Assembly: GCA_033557685.1 (NCBI GenBank)
Contig: JAWQRN010000334.1
Location: 1-31,252, forward strand
Reading direction: 5' to 3'
DNA from: Sperchopsis tessellata
Taxonomy: Eukaryota > Arthropoda > Insecta > Coleoptera > Hydrophilidae
DNA: 31,252 nt
A model generated the notes under the pieces. It had not been told where the DNA came from. It ran no database searches and saw nothing but the letters and a program-made list of their open reading frames with translations. Of this stretch, positions 20,963 to 30,480 are shown piece by piece. Made by a program: the position numbers and the translations under genes. Each line of letters opens with the position of its first letter. The first letter of the stretch is position 1.

Positions 20963-21662
20963 AATAGTCCGTTAGTCTCTAGCTCTAACAAAGATGAGAC
21001 AAGTACTGAACATAATTACAAAACAAATAATGCGTCTAGTGATTTAGAAGTTATTTATAATATAATAGAACGTACTGACAAGCAGAGCTATAATCAAAAT
21101 AAAACTTAACCACATAACTCACAAAATTGTTAAGACAAAAAACTAAAATTTTCAAACTGTAATTTCCATGAATGGGATTTGTATTTAAATATGGATGAAT
21201 TTTCGGCTATAAGCTCTAATTTAAAACTAATACCTGGCCAATATACGTTTGTACTGAAGTCAAAAACTGTTACTGTAAATAATACATGTGTGCTAAATTA
21301 TAAAAATACGCGCTATCAAAAAATAAGTGATACATGCATATTGTGGTCATAACTGCAAGAAATATCTTTTATGTATATTGAACCTATATCCAATAATGCA
21401 AATTCCCAAACCATGTCTGTATATAGGTCCTCATTAAATTATAATCATCTTGACCAGATATGTTAAAGGTGTAGAAAGAATGATTAAAAGTAATGAAATG
21501 TTAAATGTAAAACCAATTAAGAACAGGTATCATGATATCATCACAGAAAACCAGTCAGTTTTAAAACGCAGACATTTAGGGAAGATAAAATTCGATGAGG
21601 TTTACAGAAAAATTCGATCTGCAATACTTTCAAAAAATCACAGACATGGAAATGATGTATAG
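20963..21662 (+). pseudogene. N-terminal part of MULE-like transposase gene
   Basis: One plus-strand frame runs from 20963 to about 21465, with three stops. It contains NKDETSTEHNYKTNNASSDL, then MDEFSAISSNLKLIPGQYTF, VLKSK, and LNYKNTRYQKISDTCILWS. After a +1/-1 shift, the frame at 21450-21662 gives GVERMIKSNEMLNVKPIKNR, later KRRHLGKIKFDEVYRKIRSA. I read this as the region ahead of the catalytic core. The 'C-x-L-x-Y-K-N ... C' section may be a degenerate zinc-binding DNA-binding domain as in FLYWCH- or WRKY-type folds of MULE transposases, but Cys/His spacing is not conclusive. It is continuous with the DDE region that follows. Confidence 0.45.
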
Positions 21663-21664
21663 AT

Positions 21665-22021
21665 ATGTATTATAGATATATAAATTATATAAAAGAATTT
21701 GCCGAACCATTTCATGTTTATATGTATAGCTCGGAATAGTTAGATATTCTTATAAATTTGTCAAAACTAATAGCATACTTGGACGCCACAGGAGCAATCT
21801 CAAGAAAAACGTCAAAGCCCTCTAAGATAATATTTTATTATGCTTATATTATACAATTAAAAAATAGTAGAGTTATTCCTGTTTTGGAAATGATGAGCTC
21901 TAGTCATGATGGAGGATCTATAGCCTTATGGCTTGCAAATTTTAAAGTTAAATGTATTAGAGCTATAGAAATTTTGCCTGTATATGCAGTATCATATTTT
22001 TTGAAAAAATTTTACTATTGA
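21665..22021 (+). pseudogene. MULE-like DDE transposase core
   Basis: A DDE transposase nicks and joins transposon ends. The frame from 21665 reads YINYIKEFAEPFHVYMYSSE, an in-frame TAG (21737-21739, where the family has Gln), then LAYLDATGAISRK-like sequence (actual LIAYLDATGAISRKTSKPSK). It continues with IIFYYAYIIQL and IPVLEMMSSSHDGGSIALWL. 'LDATGxxxxK', then 'YYA', then 'P..EMxSxxH....I..WL..F' is the core around the first catalytic Asp of a MULE-like animal transposase group. The position of the second Asp (usually VSDxSxAL) reads AVSYFLKKF, so it seems lost. The frame ends at 22021 and the catalytic Glu region is not recognised. The YqaJ-like frame starts 230 bp downstream. Confidence 0.55.
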
Positions 22022-22246
22022 TGTGTATTTAGAAAATACATTTAATTTCTTTTTTCACAAAAAGTCAAATATGTTGCTGTCACTTCTACAAAATTATAGC
22101 TAAGTATATTGATTTTTTATATAAAGACAATAAAATTAAATAGTATTTGAAAGAATTTATGGTGGCCTGTTTTAATATTTGAAATTTGTACACGGTATTT
22201 ACATTAACTGACTGTACTGCCCAAAGAAATTATATCTTTAGAACAT

Positions 22247-22790
22247 AATACTAAAGATCGACGATGTAGTCAATTGTGGTTGTTTGAAAGGAAAAAATGA
22301 CTTACTTGTTCAGTATTAGGAAAAATTTGCAAAGCAAGGGATTCCCTTTCAAAGGGTAATATTGTGAGTACTGAATTAAATCCAAAAACACTTGAAACAC
22401 CTACGGTTAAGTATGACGTTGTATATGAGAATAGTGCTATTACATTATATTGTAAAAAAAACTAAATGTAAATACGAACGTGCTGGGCTTTGCATACATC
22501 AAGAACTATCATATTTTGCAGTATCGCCAGACGGATTTATTGAATATGATGGTATTATAGAAGTTAAATGCCCATTTAGCGTAATATTTGAAAATACAGT
22601 AAAGGCAATTGTGTGCTGTCGACTTAAATATATGGATATTAATAAACACCTAAAACAAAATCACGAGTATTATTATCAAGTCCAAGGTCTTTTAGAAATT
22701 ACACAGAAGCAATGACGCGATTTTGTCATTTATACATTCGAGAGTATACTAATCTACAGAATTTATCGCGATGAATTTTTTTGACTAAGT
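22247..22790 (+). pseudogene. YqaJ-type (lambda-exonuclease-like) nuclease domain
   Basis: YqaJ nucleases are PD-(D/E)XK 5'-3' exonucleases of recombination systems, also found in some eukaryotic transposons. From 22247 the sequence reads TKDRRCSQLWLFERKK, a stop, then LTCSVLGKICKARDSLSKGN. In a second frame it gives ERAGLCIHQELSYFAVSPDG and FIEYDGIIEVKCPFS, then LKQNHEYYYQVQGLLEIT and an IYRDEFF end. This covers the family plan: 'R...TGSxFGKIxKxR', 'GLxIxxExxxLxASPDGxI...GxIEIKCP', 'YYYQVQGQLxIT', 'I.RD'. The catalytic Asp in SPDG and Glu-x-Lys in EVKC are all kept. Two frame changes and stops make it a pseudogene. It lies in order and strand between the transposase core and the Ulp1 domain. 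Confidence 0.75.
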
Positions 22791-23443
22791 ATGCTTCCAA
22801 AGTTGAAATATTTTTTCCTATACTACTTGCTTCCTCAGATCCTCAAATGACTATAAATGAAAGAATATGGAAAACAGCGATTCCAATTCTGGAAAATGGC
22901 CTTCTTGATAATGTTACATACTACAAGTCATTAAAAAATAACCAAGAGTATATCGTTGGTATTTAAAAAGATCTTCCTTGCATTATTAATGAAATAAATA
23001 ATCACGATTTTTTAATTTTATCATCCACCGAATGGCTTAATAATTTTATAATATATATTGCTATGAATTTGTTAAATGATGAAAACTATCTAATCTTCAG
23101 CTGTAATATGAACACTTATACTTTTAATGGAGTTGACGGTTTAGATTTCCCTATTATTGGCAATATAAAAATAGCCTTTCCAATAAAGGTCAACAACAAT
23201 CACTGATGGTTGGCTATAGCTGATATGAATACTAAGCAATTTATATTTATGGATCCCTTCGAAAGTAATCTAATAGAAACTAAAAAGTATTTAAAAAAGA
23301 CCTCAATCGATACAGTAAATTGGAGTGCAGTTGTAGTGAAATTTCTCACTCAAATTGTTAGCTATAATTGTGGAGTTCATATATTGCATTTATTTGAAAA
23401 TATTAAAAAACTTGCATATAATATGAATAATTATAAAAGCTAG
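22781..23443 (+). pseudogene. Ulp1/C48 cysteine protease domain (SUMO-protease-like)
   Basis: Ulp1-type proteases cleave ubiquitin-like modifiers; transposon-encoded copies occur in several MULE and Zisupton-type families. One frame runs 22781-23443 with two stops (22964-22966 and 23204-23206). It reads LILSSTEWLNNFIIYIAMNL, then NNNH, a TGA in place of the expected Trp, then WLAIADMNTKQFIFMDPFES, and finally FLTQIVSYNCGVHILHLFEN. The catalytic His (23201-23203), the Asp in FMDP, Gln in TQIV and Cys in YNCG all sit where the family has them. The reading starts with KVEIFFPILLASSDPQMTIN, which looks like the end of the YqaJ region in a shifted frame. So the exonuclease and protease were probably one polypeptide. 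Confidence 0.7.
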
Positions 23444-23880
23444 CGTTATATGTTTCTCATGTAAACGAAAATCAAATGTGTAATAGGTAGAGAAGATACA
23501 TCATTTAAATTTATAAACGATCTATGTCAGATTTGCTTGCAGTATCAGTAAGAAAATAGGCACCCAAGGTTGAAAACCACTATTTTTTAATAAACAAAAA
23601 AGTTTCAAACAAATTATAGTTTTAAAAAAATTGCTTATTTTTTTTGTTATGTTTATGATATAAATTTGCATAAACATTATTATTTTTTATATTTACAGTA
23701 AAAGGACATCGACTATTTGATTGGCATTTGCTTCATTTCTACTATTAATTACGTTTTGGTTAGAAACATTTTCTAGAGTTTGGTCACGACTTATGTTTTA
23801 TAGAAAAATTTATATTATTTTATGAATCAGTACAAATGATGTTGACGGCTTGTTTGCTATACCTGTACTATAAAATATAT
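23444..23880. other. AT-rich 3' flank with a possible hAT terminus
   Basis: No frame is recognised beyond a short continuation of the protease reading to about 23550. At 23582-23558, minus strand, TAGTGGTTTTCAACCTTGGG is close to the CAGTGGTTCTCAACC ends seen in many hAT elements and MITEs. No matching opposite end or 8-bp target duplication was found. Confidence 0.3.
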
Positions 23881-25026
23881 TTAAGTATGAACCCCCTTCT
23901 AGTTTTTAAGGAATTGATTATTTTGTTTGAGATTGGGCTATATTTTATAAAATAATAATGATTTTTATTATGCCCGTTAAAAGTGTGTTAACATTTTGCC
24001 TTATATTTAAATAAGCTCTGTTACAAAATATGTTGAAGTCTAATACACTAAATAGTTTTTAAGGAATTGATTATACTGTTTGAGTTTGGGCTATATTTTA
24101 TATAATAATTCTGAATTTTCATTATGTCACTTAAAAGTGTGTTGATATTTCAACTTATATTTACATAATCTCCATTAAAAATAAGTTGAAGTTTAAAAAA
24201 CTTAAATAAATTTGAAGGAATTGATTATTTTGTTTCAGTTTGGGTTATATTTTATATAAAAATTATGAATTTTCATTTTGTCACTTAAAAGTGTATTGAT
24301 ATTTCGTCTTATATTTTCATAATCTCTATTAAAAATAAGTTGAAGTTTAAAAAACCTAAATAGTTTTTAAGGAATTGATTATACTGTTTGAGTTTGGGCT
24401 ATATTTTATATAATAATTATGAATTTTCATTATGTCACTTAAAAGTGTGTTGATATTTCGACTTATATTTACATAATCTCCATTAAAAATAAGTTGAAGT
24501 TTAAAAAACTTAAATAATTTTTAAGGAATTGATTATTTTGTTTCAGTTTGGGTTATATTTTATATAATAATTATAAATTTTCATTTTGTCACTTAAAAGT
24601 GTGTTGATATTTCGTCTTATATTTACATAATCTCTATTAAAAATAAGTTGAAGTTTAAAAAACTTAAATAAATTTTAAGGAATTGATTATTTTGCTTTAG
24701 TTTGGGCTATATTTTATATAATAATTATGAATTTACATTATATCACTTAAAAGTGTGTTGATGTTTCGTCTTATATTTACATAATCTCTATTAAAAATAC
24801 GTTGAAGTTTAAAAAACCTAAATTGTTTTTAAAGAATTGATTATTTTATTTGAGTTTGGGTTATATTTTATATAATTATAATGAATTTTCATTATGTCAC
24901 TTAAAAGTGTGCTGATATTTCGTCTTATATTTACATAATCTCTATTAAAAATAAGTTGAAGTTTAAAAATCCTAAATAGGTTTTAAGGTATTCATTATTT
25001 TGTTTGAGCTTGGGTAATATTTTATC
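23880..25026 (+). repeat. Tandem satellite array, monomer about 154 bp
   Basis: About seven monomers. The anchor AAGGAATTGATTAT recurs at 23909, 24061, 24214, 24369, 24523, 24677, 24831 (variant) and 24985 (variant), spacing 152-155 bp. Identity between monomers is high by eye, clearly higher than within the 174-bp family, so this array is younger. A further copy lies at 26483-26660 beyond a LINE insertion. The segment CTTCTAGTTTTTAAGGAATT resembles CTTTTCTAGTTTTTGAGCAAT of the inverted 174-bp monomers. Confidence 0.95.
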
Positions 25027-25051
25027 CAAGACTAATGTAGGCTGAGATCGA

Positions 25052-25067
25052 CCGGCGAAAACGCCGG
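25052..25067. repeat. GC-rich hairpin
   Basis: CCGGCG-AAAA-CGCCGG, a perfect 6-bp stem with a 4-nt loop, in an otherwise AT-rich region, at the junction between the 154-bp array and the LINE insertion. No function is evident. Confidence 0.7.
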
Positions 25068-25114
25068 CCCGCATCTTTCACGACATACATATCTAGAGCC
25101 CTCCAGTAGGATTG

Positions 25115-26290
25115 TAGTATGGATATAAAAACAAGCAGGCGGTACCAGATGCCAAAATAAATAAACACACTGGCCTAGCCCTACTAGATCTTGATAAAGC
25201 CTTTGGCATGGTTTGGCATAACGGACCAACCTACAAACTAATCAAACATAAATTCCCAGGTTACCTCACAAAATATCCCATTCATATCTGCAAAATTGAT
25301 CACTGACTATCTATTATTCACACTCAATTTCAGATCCAAAATTCATTACTGCTGGTGTTCCTTGAGGCTCTCTTCGTGGACCTTTTCTATTTACCCACTA
25401 CATAAATGACTCACCAAAGAAAAATTATACTGTCTTGTATGGACGATATAGCAATCATCACCTCGTCTTGAATAAAGGACAGACTCATTGCAAGGACCAA
25501 GGAGCACCTCTAGAGTGTTCAAACTTTATGCAGTAGCTGAAAACTGAAAATAAATCACCAAAAAACTAATTTCATAATGTTTCCACAAAAAAATATAACA
25601 CGAAGTATTCCCTATACCCTCTACTGACGTTTGGAAACAACATCATTTAAATCTAATAATCAGTAAATTCCTATACCCTATTATTAAATGTAGTAGTGGT
25701 CTATCAATAAAAAACAAGATAGTAATATACAAGATTGTCAGGCCAATGATGCCCTATGGATGCCAAATATTTTTAAATCACAGCACTTCGGCGAATTCAG
25801 AACAAGTTCCTAATCCTAGTTACAAACAGCGACAGAAGACATAGAGTCGCAAATCTTCACAGGATGTCTAACATAGAGAACACTGACTCATTTATTCATC
25901 GCCTCGCCGAAAAAATATATTTGTACCAGCTAAGAGAAATCCCAGCAACTGTAGACGTGGTCACACACACTCGAGAGACAGCTCCCTTCAGGATCGCCCA
26001 CAAGTTCTCACACCAGCGCTTCTTGGTCAAATGACAAGAAACGAGCCACTCAAATCATCAAGTTCCTAATTTTTTAATTTTCTGTAGACTCTTAGGGAAA
26101 ATGTACTACCTAATAAATGTTTAGCTAGTTAGTATGTTGATGGTAAGACTTCCATTTCGAATGTGGGTTTTATTTGGAATTTTCCCGCAAAATATACATG
26201 TCTTCAAGAAATTTACATCCGATCAAATAATTCACCAACATCCCACATTAAAAGTAAAGCTGGAAAGCATTTCTAAATAAACCTTTTAAA
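25115..26290 (+). pseudogene. Jockey-type LINE RT, 5'-truncated, inside the 154-bp array
   Basis: The frame near 25150-25260 reads INKHTGLALLDLDKAFGMVW and HNGPTYKLIKHKFPGYLTK, the RT block with the catalytic Asp (LLDLDKAFDxVWH; Asp to Gly in KAFG). Later come a GVPxGSLRGPFL-like reading near 25365, a damaged YADD region near 25435 (LSCMDDIAIIT), and KLKINHQKTNFIMFPQK near 25545. The C-terminal part, about 25860-26030, gives MSNIENTDSFIHRLAEKIYL and a KFSHQRFLVK end. The 5' half of the element is absent, and an A-rich tail of CTAAA units (26290-26310) fits a target-primed LINE insertion. It separates the 154-bp array from one more copy of the same monomer. Confidence 0.75.
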
Positions 26291-26310
26291 AAACTAAACT
26301 AAAACTAAAC

Positions 26311-26407
26311 AGGGGTCAGTTGGAGTTGAACCATGGTTTGAACCGCTCGCTGCCGTATATACTTAACCAGTATAATAGACTTGTATAATTAACCATTAAG
26401 CTATTGT
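26311..26407 (-). other. tRNA-like / SINE-head-like sequence with pol III boxes
   Basis: On the minus strand TAGCTTAATGGT (26403-26392) fits the A box TRGCNNAGYNGG at 10 of 12 positions. GGTTCAACTCC (26332-26322) fits the B box GGTTCRANNCC completely, 60 nt downstream. An overlapping GGTTCAAACC lies just before. There is no acceptor stem pairing, so it is not a functional tRNA gene; a tRNA-derived SINE head is the likeliest reading. Confidence 0.4.
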
Positions 26408-26482
26408 AAAATTAAACAATTTTAAATAAATACTATTTAATCTAGTAGAACTGTTTTGTGAACCCGCAAAAACATGACAATG

Positions 26483-26660
26483 TGCTGAAGTTTAATACCC
26501 TAAATAGTTTTTAAGTAACTGCAAATATTCTTTGAGTTTGCCTTATATTTTATATAATAATTACGATTTTTTATTATACCAGATAAAAGTGTGTTTATAT
26601 TTGCAATAACTTTACTGTAAAACAACATTTCATTTTGAAACCCCTTCTAATTTTAAAGAA
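26483..26660 (+). repeat. Additional copy of the 154-bp satellite monomer
   Basis: From TGCTGAAGTTTAATACCCTAAATAG through TTTTTAAG and TATATTTTATATAATAATTA to the AAAAGTGTG word, the stretch matches one diverged monomer of the array at 23880-25026, in the same orientation. It is the far side of the array cut by the LINE and tRNA-like insertions. Confidence 0.8.
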
Positions 26661-26769
26661 ATTAAATCTCTCCGTCGACTCCTAAACTCACAGTAGATAT
26701 TTTCAGGTTTTACGGGAGATTACAGTTTGTTGGTTTGTCTTTTGCCGATGTTCGCTCCATTATTTTTTC

Positions 26770-27285
26770 ATGGTTTCAATTTAATTTGTTTTGAACTTGA
26801 CATCTGCTCTGGTTTTTGAGCATTTATTGTTTTTCCGAACATATGTGTTAAAATATTTTTCAAATTATCGACTAGCCTGACGGCTTGTCAGGTTATGATT
26901 TTAGGTGCGCTTGTTAGGATTTTATATTTGCTACCATTTGAGCCATGTCTTATTGTGGAACCTTTTCTAGTTTTTGAGCAATCACATTTTGTCTGAACGC
27001 ATCTGTAAAATATTTTATAAATTTATTTGAACTATCGACAAGCCTGAGGGCTTGTCAGGAAAACATGTTAGGTGTGCTTCTCAGATATTTATATGCTCTT
27101 CAATTTTAGTTTCATGTTGTAACCTCCTCTAGTTTTTGAACAATTATATTTTCTCCGAACGGATCTGTTAAATAATTTTGGGAATTTGCAATTTTTTCAA
27201 AATACCCATTAAACTGACTGTTCGTCAGGCAATAATTTTAGATGTGCTTGTTAGGATATTATATTGGCTTTCATTTATGCTCTAT
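26770..27285 (-). repeat. Tandem satellite, about 174-bp family (right, inverted)
   Basis: About three monomers in reverse orientation to 19040-20660. The hairpin word appears as GCCTGACGGCTTGTCAGG at 26875, again at 27042, and as CTGTTCGTCAGGC near 27214, with spacings of 167-172 bp. Neighbouring words such as TTTTAGGTGCGCTTGTTAGG and CTAGTTTTTGAGCAAT are the reverse complements of left-array words. A chance reading frame (27178-27477) starts inside it. Confidence 0.9.
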
Positions 27286-27599
27286 GGTTTCTCCTACTTG
27301 GCGACACTCTATACACCCATCTATAGCAACAAAGTTAATAATATGTTTTTCATAATCTGTAGTGCATATTACATGGTTTTAAATGCTAATTATAAATCCT
27401 TCTGTTTCAGGGTATATACAGCCTTTCGTGTCTTGTCTGTGTGTCGTATCCAACATGTTAGTGTATCTTTCATGTAAGACTTTACATATCCAGTTATCCT
27501 TATCTGCTTTAATTATAAAATATTATTAGTGTAAATGGAAAGTTTCCCTAATTACAATACTAAACTAGGTCACATGTACTAGAAACTCTTAGAAGTGCA
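27286..27599. other. Spacer without recognisable gene
   Basis: Sequence right of the inverted array and left of the next LINE. Nothing is recognised. Confidence 0.3.
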
Positions 27600-28690
27600 A
27601 TATTAAAACCTCATCAATGCTCAGTCCTCTACCATTCGAATAAAACCCAATACGATCAACGGTGACGGAAGCAACGCCCCTGCCAGCAGACATGAAGAAC
27701 TAATATATCTGGTCGGGCCTATTAAAATCCCCAGGAATTACCATTGCATCCGAACCACCAACACTCAAATACTTAAGAGACCGCACCATAGATCTGCTGT
27801 TAACACCATCATTGTGGGTAACATGGTACAAATAAGCACTCTTCTCTCTCCGAATGACAGCGTTTGTAGATTCCTCAACAACTTGTAATAGTACCATGAT
27901 ACCCTCACACAATTCTGCTTGAAACGACATATTGCCTTACCCCTCAATGACATCATGAGCCTAACGTTCAAAGTTATCCACGGTGCCGGCGATCTAACGC
28001 ACTTGACATACCTAACGGGCGCATGCCTGTCAAACAAGGTAAGAACAATATCACTCAAAAATTGTACCCTTGTCATTCACCCCATCTATCAATAAAATAC
28101 TTCTCCAAGGTATCGATCGTAATTTGGACAAGAACCTTTCCCGATCAAACCCGGAAAAATCCCTAAATTTATGCATTCTTCGTTGTTTAGGTGGAGCGCT
28201 GATGGCCAACAGAGCGAACGTAAACGAATGATCATCAGATATTCCATGCAATTTAACAACACCAACTCCAGTGATCACATAGTCATCAGTAGCTATAATC
28301 AGATCAATTAAATAGCTGGAATATCCAAAACATCGGGTCGGCGAATCAATCATCTGCCTTAAACCAAGCCTATAAATCATGGAGTTAAGCATGTTTGTAG
28401 AGCTATTATTGCAATTTAATAAGTTTATATTAAAATCTCTCAAGCACATGAACTCACCGTACTTAAAGGAGATTTCTAGAAGGGTATCCTTAAAAAGGTT
28501 CAACAGCTCTAGACTGTCTGTAAACTAGTCCAATAGCCATCCCAATAAATCCAAATCTTAGTTGAATCCACCTCACCAATAGCTCCACCTAGGTTAATCA
28601 CACTATATATAAGGCTCTGCTTAATATAAAATGCAACTCTACCACATCTAGTTGCCCGATCACGCTTGGTAACTTAAAAGGCACAATGGT
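27600..28690 (-). pseudogene. LINE endonuclease and EN-RT linker (CR1/Jockey group)
   Basis: On the minus strand from about 28690 the reading gives GRVAFYIKQSLIYSVINLGG (endonuclease N-terminal half). The frame 28503-28051 adds LRDFNINLL (GDFN motif with Gly to Arg), DSPTRCFGYSSYLIDLIIAT (PTR...S.LIDLI) and KLHGISDDHSFTFALL (ISDH motif). The linker follows: FDRHAPVRYVKCVRSPAPWI at about 28030, then NAVIRREKSAYLYHVTHNDG and DFNRPDQIY, and FYSNGRG near 27650. This linker with 'FDxxAPVxxxxVxRxPAPWxT' is a common LINE pattern in insect genomes; clade placement is uncertain. RT itself is missing: recognisable sequence stops at about 27600. The two linker frames overlap through a shift near 27900. 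Confidence 0.75.
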
Positions 28691-28894
28691 CCATCCTAAT
28701 TACAAAATTAATTATGTACACATATTTCAAGTAGATATTAACTTGTAAAATAACCTTCATAATATGTTATGCAAATGGTATCAAAATAATAGTTACAGCA
28801 ATCTAAAATAAATAGAAAAGCAAGCAAAACAAAAATAAAATAAGTATTGCAAATCAGTTTCACATATAGATTAAATTAGTATTCACGCAAGTAT
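28691..28894. other. AT-rich spacer
   Basis: No recognisable feature between the LINE fragment and the env remnant. Confidence 0.3.
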
Positions 28895-29641
28895 TTACGA
28901 AAAATATTGGTTATCTTTAAGTGGTACGATTCCTTTATTATATATTGCTTTTAATTTTTGAAGATCTTTGTAAAAAGTATCGTATCGTAAACCAAAGGTT
29001 AAGTCATTGGTTAACTGTAATATAAATGTGTTAAAATTGTCTATATCTGTATTTAATATTATGATTTGTTGCATTATACGCAAGAAATCATCTTCTGCTC
29101 CGAAAATATTTGTTAATGAGAAAACTATGTTTTCCAATGAGGTAATTTGTTCAGTTATTTTGTTAAAATTACTACTAATTATGTTCTGAGATTCTTCTAG
29201 AAATGACGCTTGTGTGTTTTGAAATTCTACTATTATATTTTGATATCATGTATTTCTTTTGATTCATCTGAATCCATAATGCCAAATAAATAATTAGTTG
29301 CTTTACCAATGAAATCAGTAATCAGTAATATTTATTTTATGTAAAGTCTGATTATAAATAGTACCAAAATTCTTTCTAACATCAGATAATTATATAATGT
29401 CTGGGTTATCTAAATTATCTCGCATATGAGCTATTTTATGAATGAGATTAGTACGTATTTTAATAATTTGATCTATTGGGATTTCATATAACAAAAAGTG
29501 ATAATATTTAAATTCGTAAGCGTTACAAAAACGTATTGGGGAGACAAATTTGTTAATTGGTGTGATTTCTATGTCATCAGTTGCAACTTGAATGATCAGT
29601 AGGCTGATAATCACGGTCATGAGAAGGGCCAGGTTGTTCAT
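28895..29641 (-). pseudogene. Errantivirus-like env (F-type glycoprotein) remnant
   Basis: Gypsy-type errantiviruses carry a membrane glycoprotein related to baculovirus F proteins. An open frame from ATG 29641 runs 83 codons. It begins with a hydrophobic stretch of about 15 residues that fits a signal peptide, followed by an ITPI motif of the kind found right after the signal in these proteins. After a stop and a frame change near 29390 comes a segment matching the conserved LFG...D region (about 29330-29260). A further 80-codon frame (29137-28895) has hydrophobic/heptad spacing as expected for the helical ectodomain. The C-terminal membrane anchor is not seen. No furin-type RxxR cleavage site is recognisable. 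Position downstream of integrase on the same strand supports the call. The copy is broken by several stops and cannot encode a full-length product as read. Confidence 0.55.
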
Positions 29642-29784
29642 CTAAAACAAAACCGTTTAGTTTTATTAATTTTGGTGTTTCTAAATTTAGAAATTTTATT
29701 TTATTGATTCTTTGTCAAGAAGGTTTTACCAGTTACTTTGATAGGAACTACTTTTTTTTTTAATAACGATCTGCTTTATTTCTT
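29642..29784. other. Spacer between integrase and env remnants
   Basis: Short AT-rich stretch with no separate feature. Confidence 0.3.
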
Positions 29785-30480
29785 TTATTTCTTTAAATGA
29801 ATATAGGTTGTCCTAAAGTTGTTTTTTTGTGGTTCTTTATGAGTTTGTTTATTTTGAATATTTTGTTTGACTTTAAGAATGTTTACTCGGACTTGTTGAT
29901 TTATGACGTTTCGCATTCTATTTCGGTTTTCTAAATAATCATTCATTATTATGTTTTTCATTTTCATTGAATGGCAATGTATTTTCGAATTGTCCATTTT
30001 GAATTTGGAATGGTGTAAATTTAGTAGTGTTTTGTGTTGAATTATTATAACAAAGTATTGCAATGTTTAATAACGATAAGTTTTATTTTTCTAATTTTGA
30101 AACGCGTAAAGATTATATTAGTGAATAATGGAATCTTTCTACTACACAGTAGGATTTTTAGTTTTCTACTGATGTTGCATGGTGTTTAAATTTGTGTGAT
30201 TTGAAGAATTCTTTTGTTAGTATGTTACAAAAGGTAGCGTCGTTATCTGATGGGATTTTATGGGAAATTCCATGATGAGAGATATAATGTGATAATAATT
30301 CAATGAAGCGTATTGAAGTTCTATTTTGCATTAAATATGCTTGGGCATATTTAGAGAAAGCGACTACTATTGTTAATATATTGTTACTTCCAATAGTACA
30401 TACATGAATGTGTGAGTATTTCAAAAGGTGTTTTTGGAGTGGGTGTTAATGAATGTCCGGTGTTTTCTAATATATCTTTT
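29785..30480 (-). pseudogene. Errantivirus-like integrase remnant
   Basis: Integrase joins proviral ends to host DNA. The core frame (30424-30158) contains LTIVVAFSKYAQAYLMQN and HHGISHKIPSDNDATFCN. These are the blocks around the first and second catalytic Asp; the first one appears as Val-Ala-Phe instead of Ile-Asp-x-Phe, so it is lost, and the second (PSDN) is kept. Upstream, about 30480-30420, the linker TPTPKTPFEI continues in another frame. Downstream, the 92-codon frame (30063-29785) has a basic C-terminal region with DYLENRNRMRNVIN, the typical post-core helix. The zinc-binding HHCC domain is absent. Env follows on the same strand. Confidence 0.65.

Noticed and set aside
25032..25229. 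65-codon minus-strand frame at the LINE junction
   Set aside because: It is antisense to the RT start (KHTGLALLDLDKAF) and so a shadow.
26311..26407. Functional tRNA gene
   Set aside because: The 5' end does not pair with the 3' GGGGTC-side sequence, so no acceptor stem forms.
27178..27477. 99-codon plus-strand frame
   Set aside because: It starts inside the inverted satellite and runs into unique AT-rich sequence, with no domain motif.
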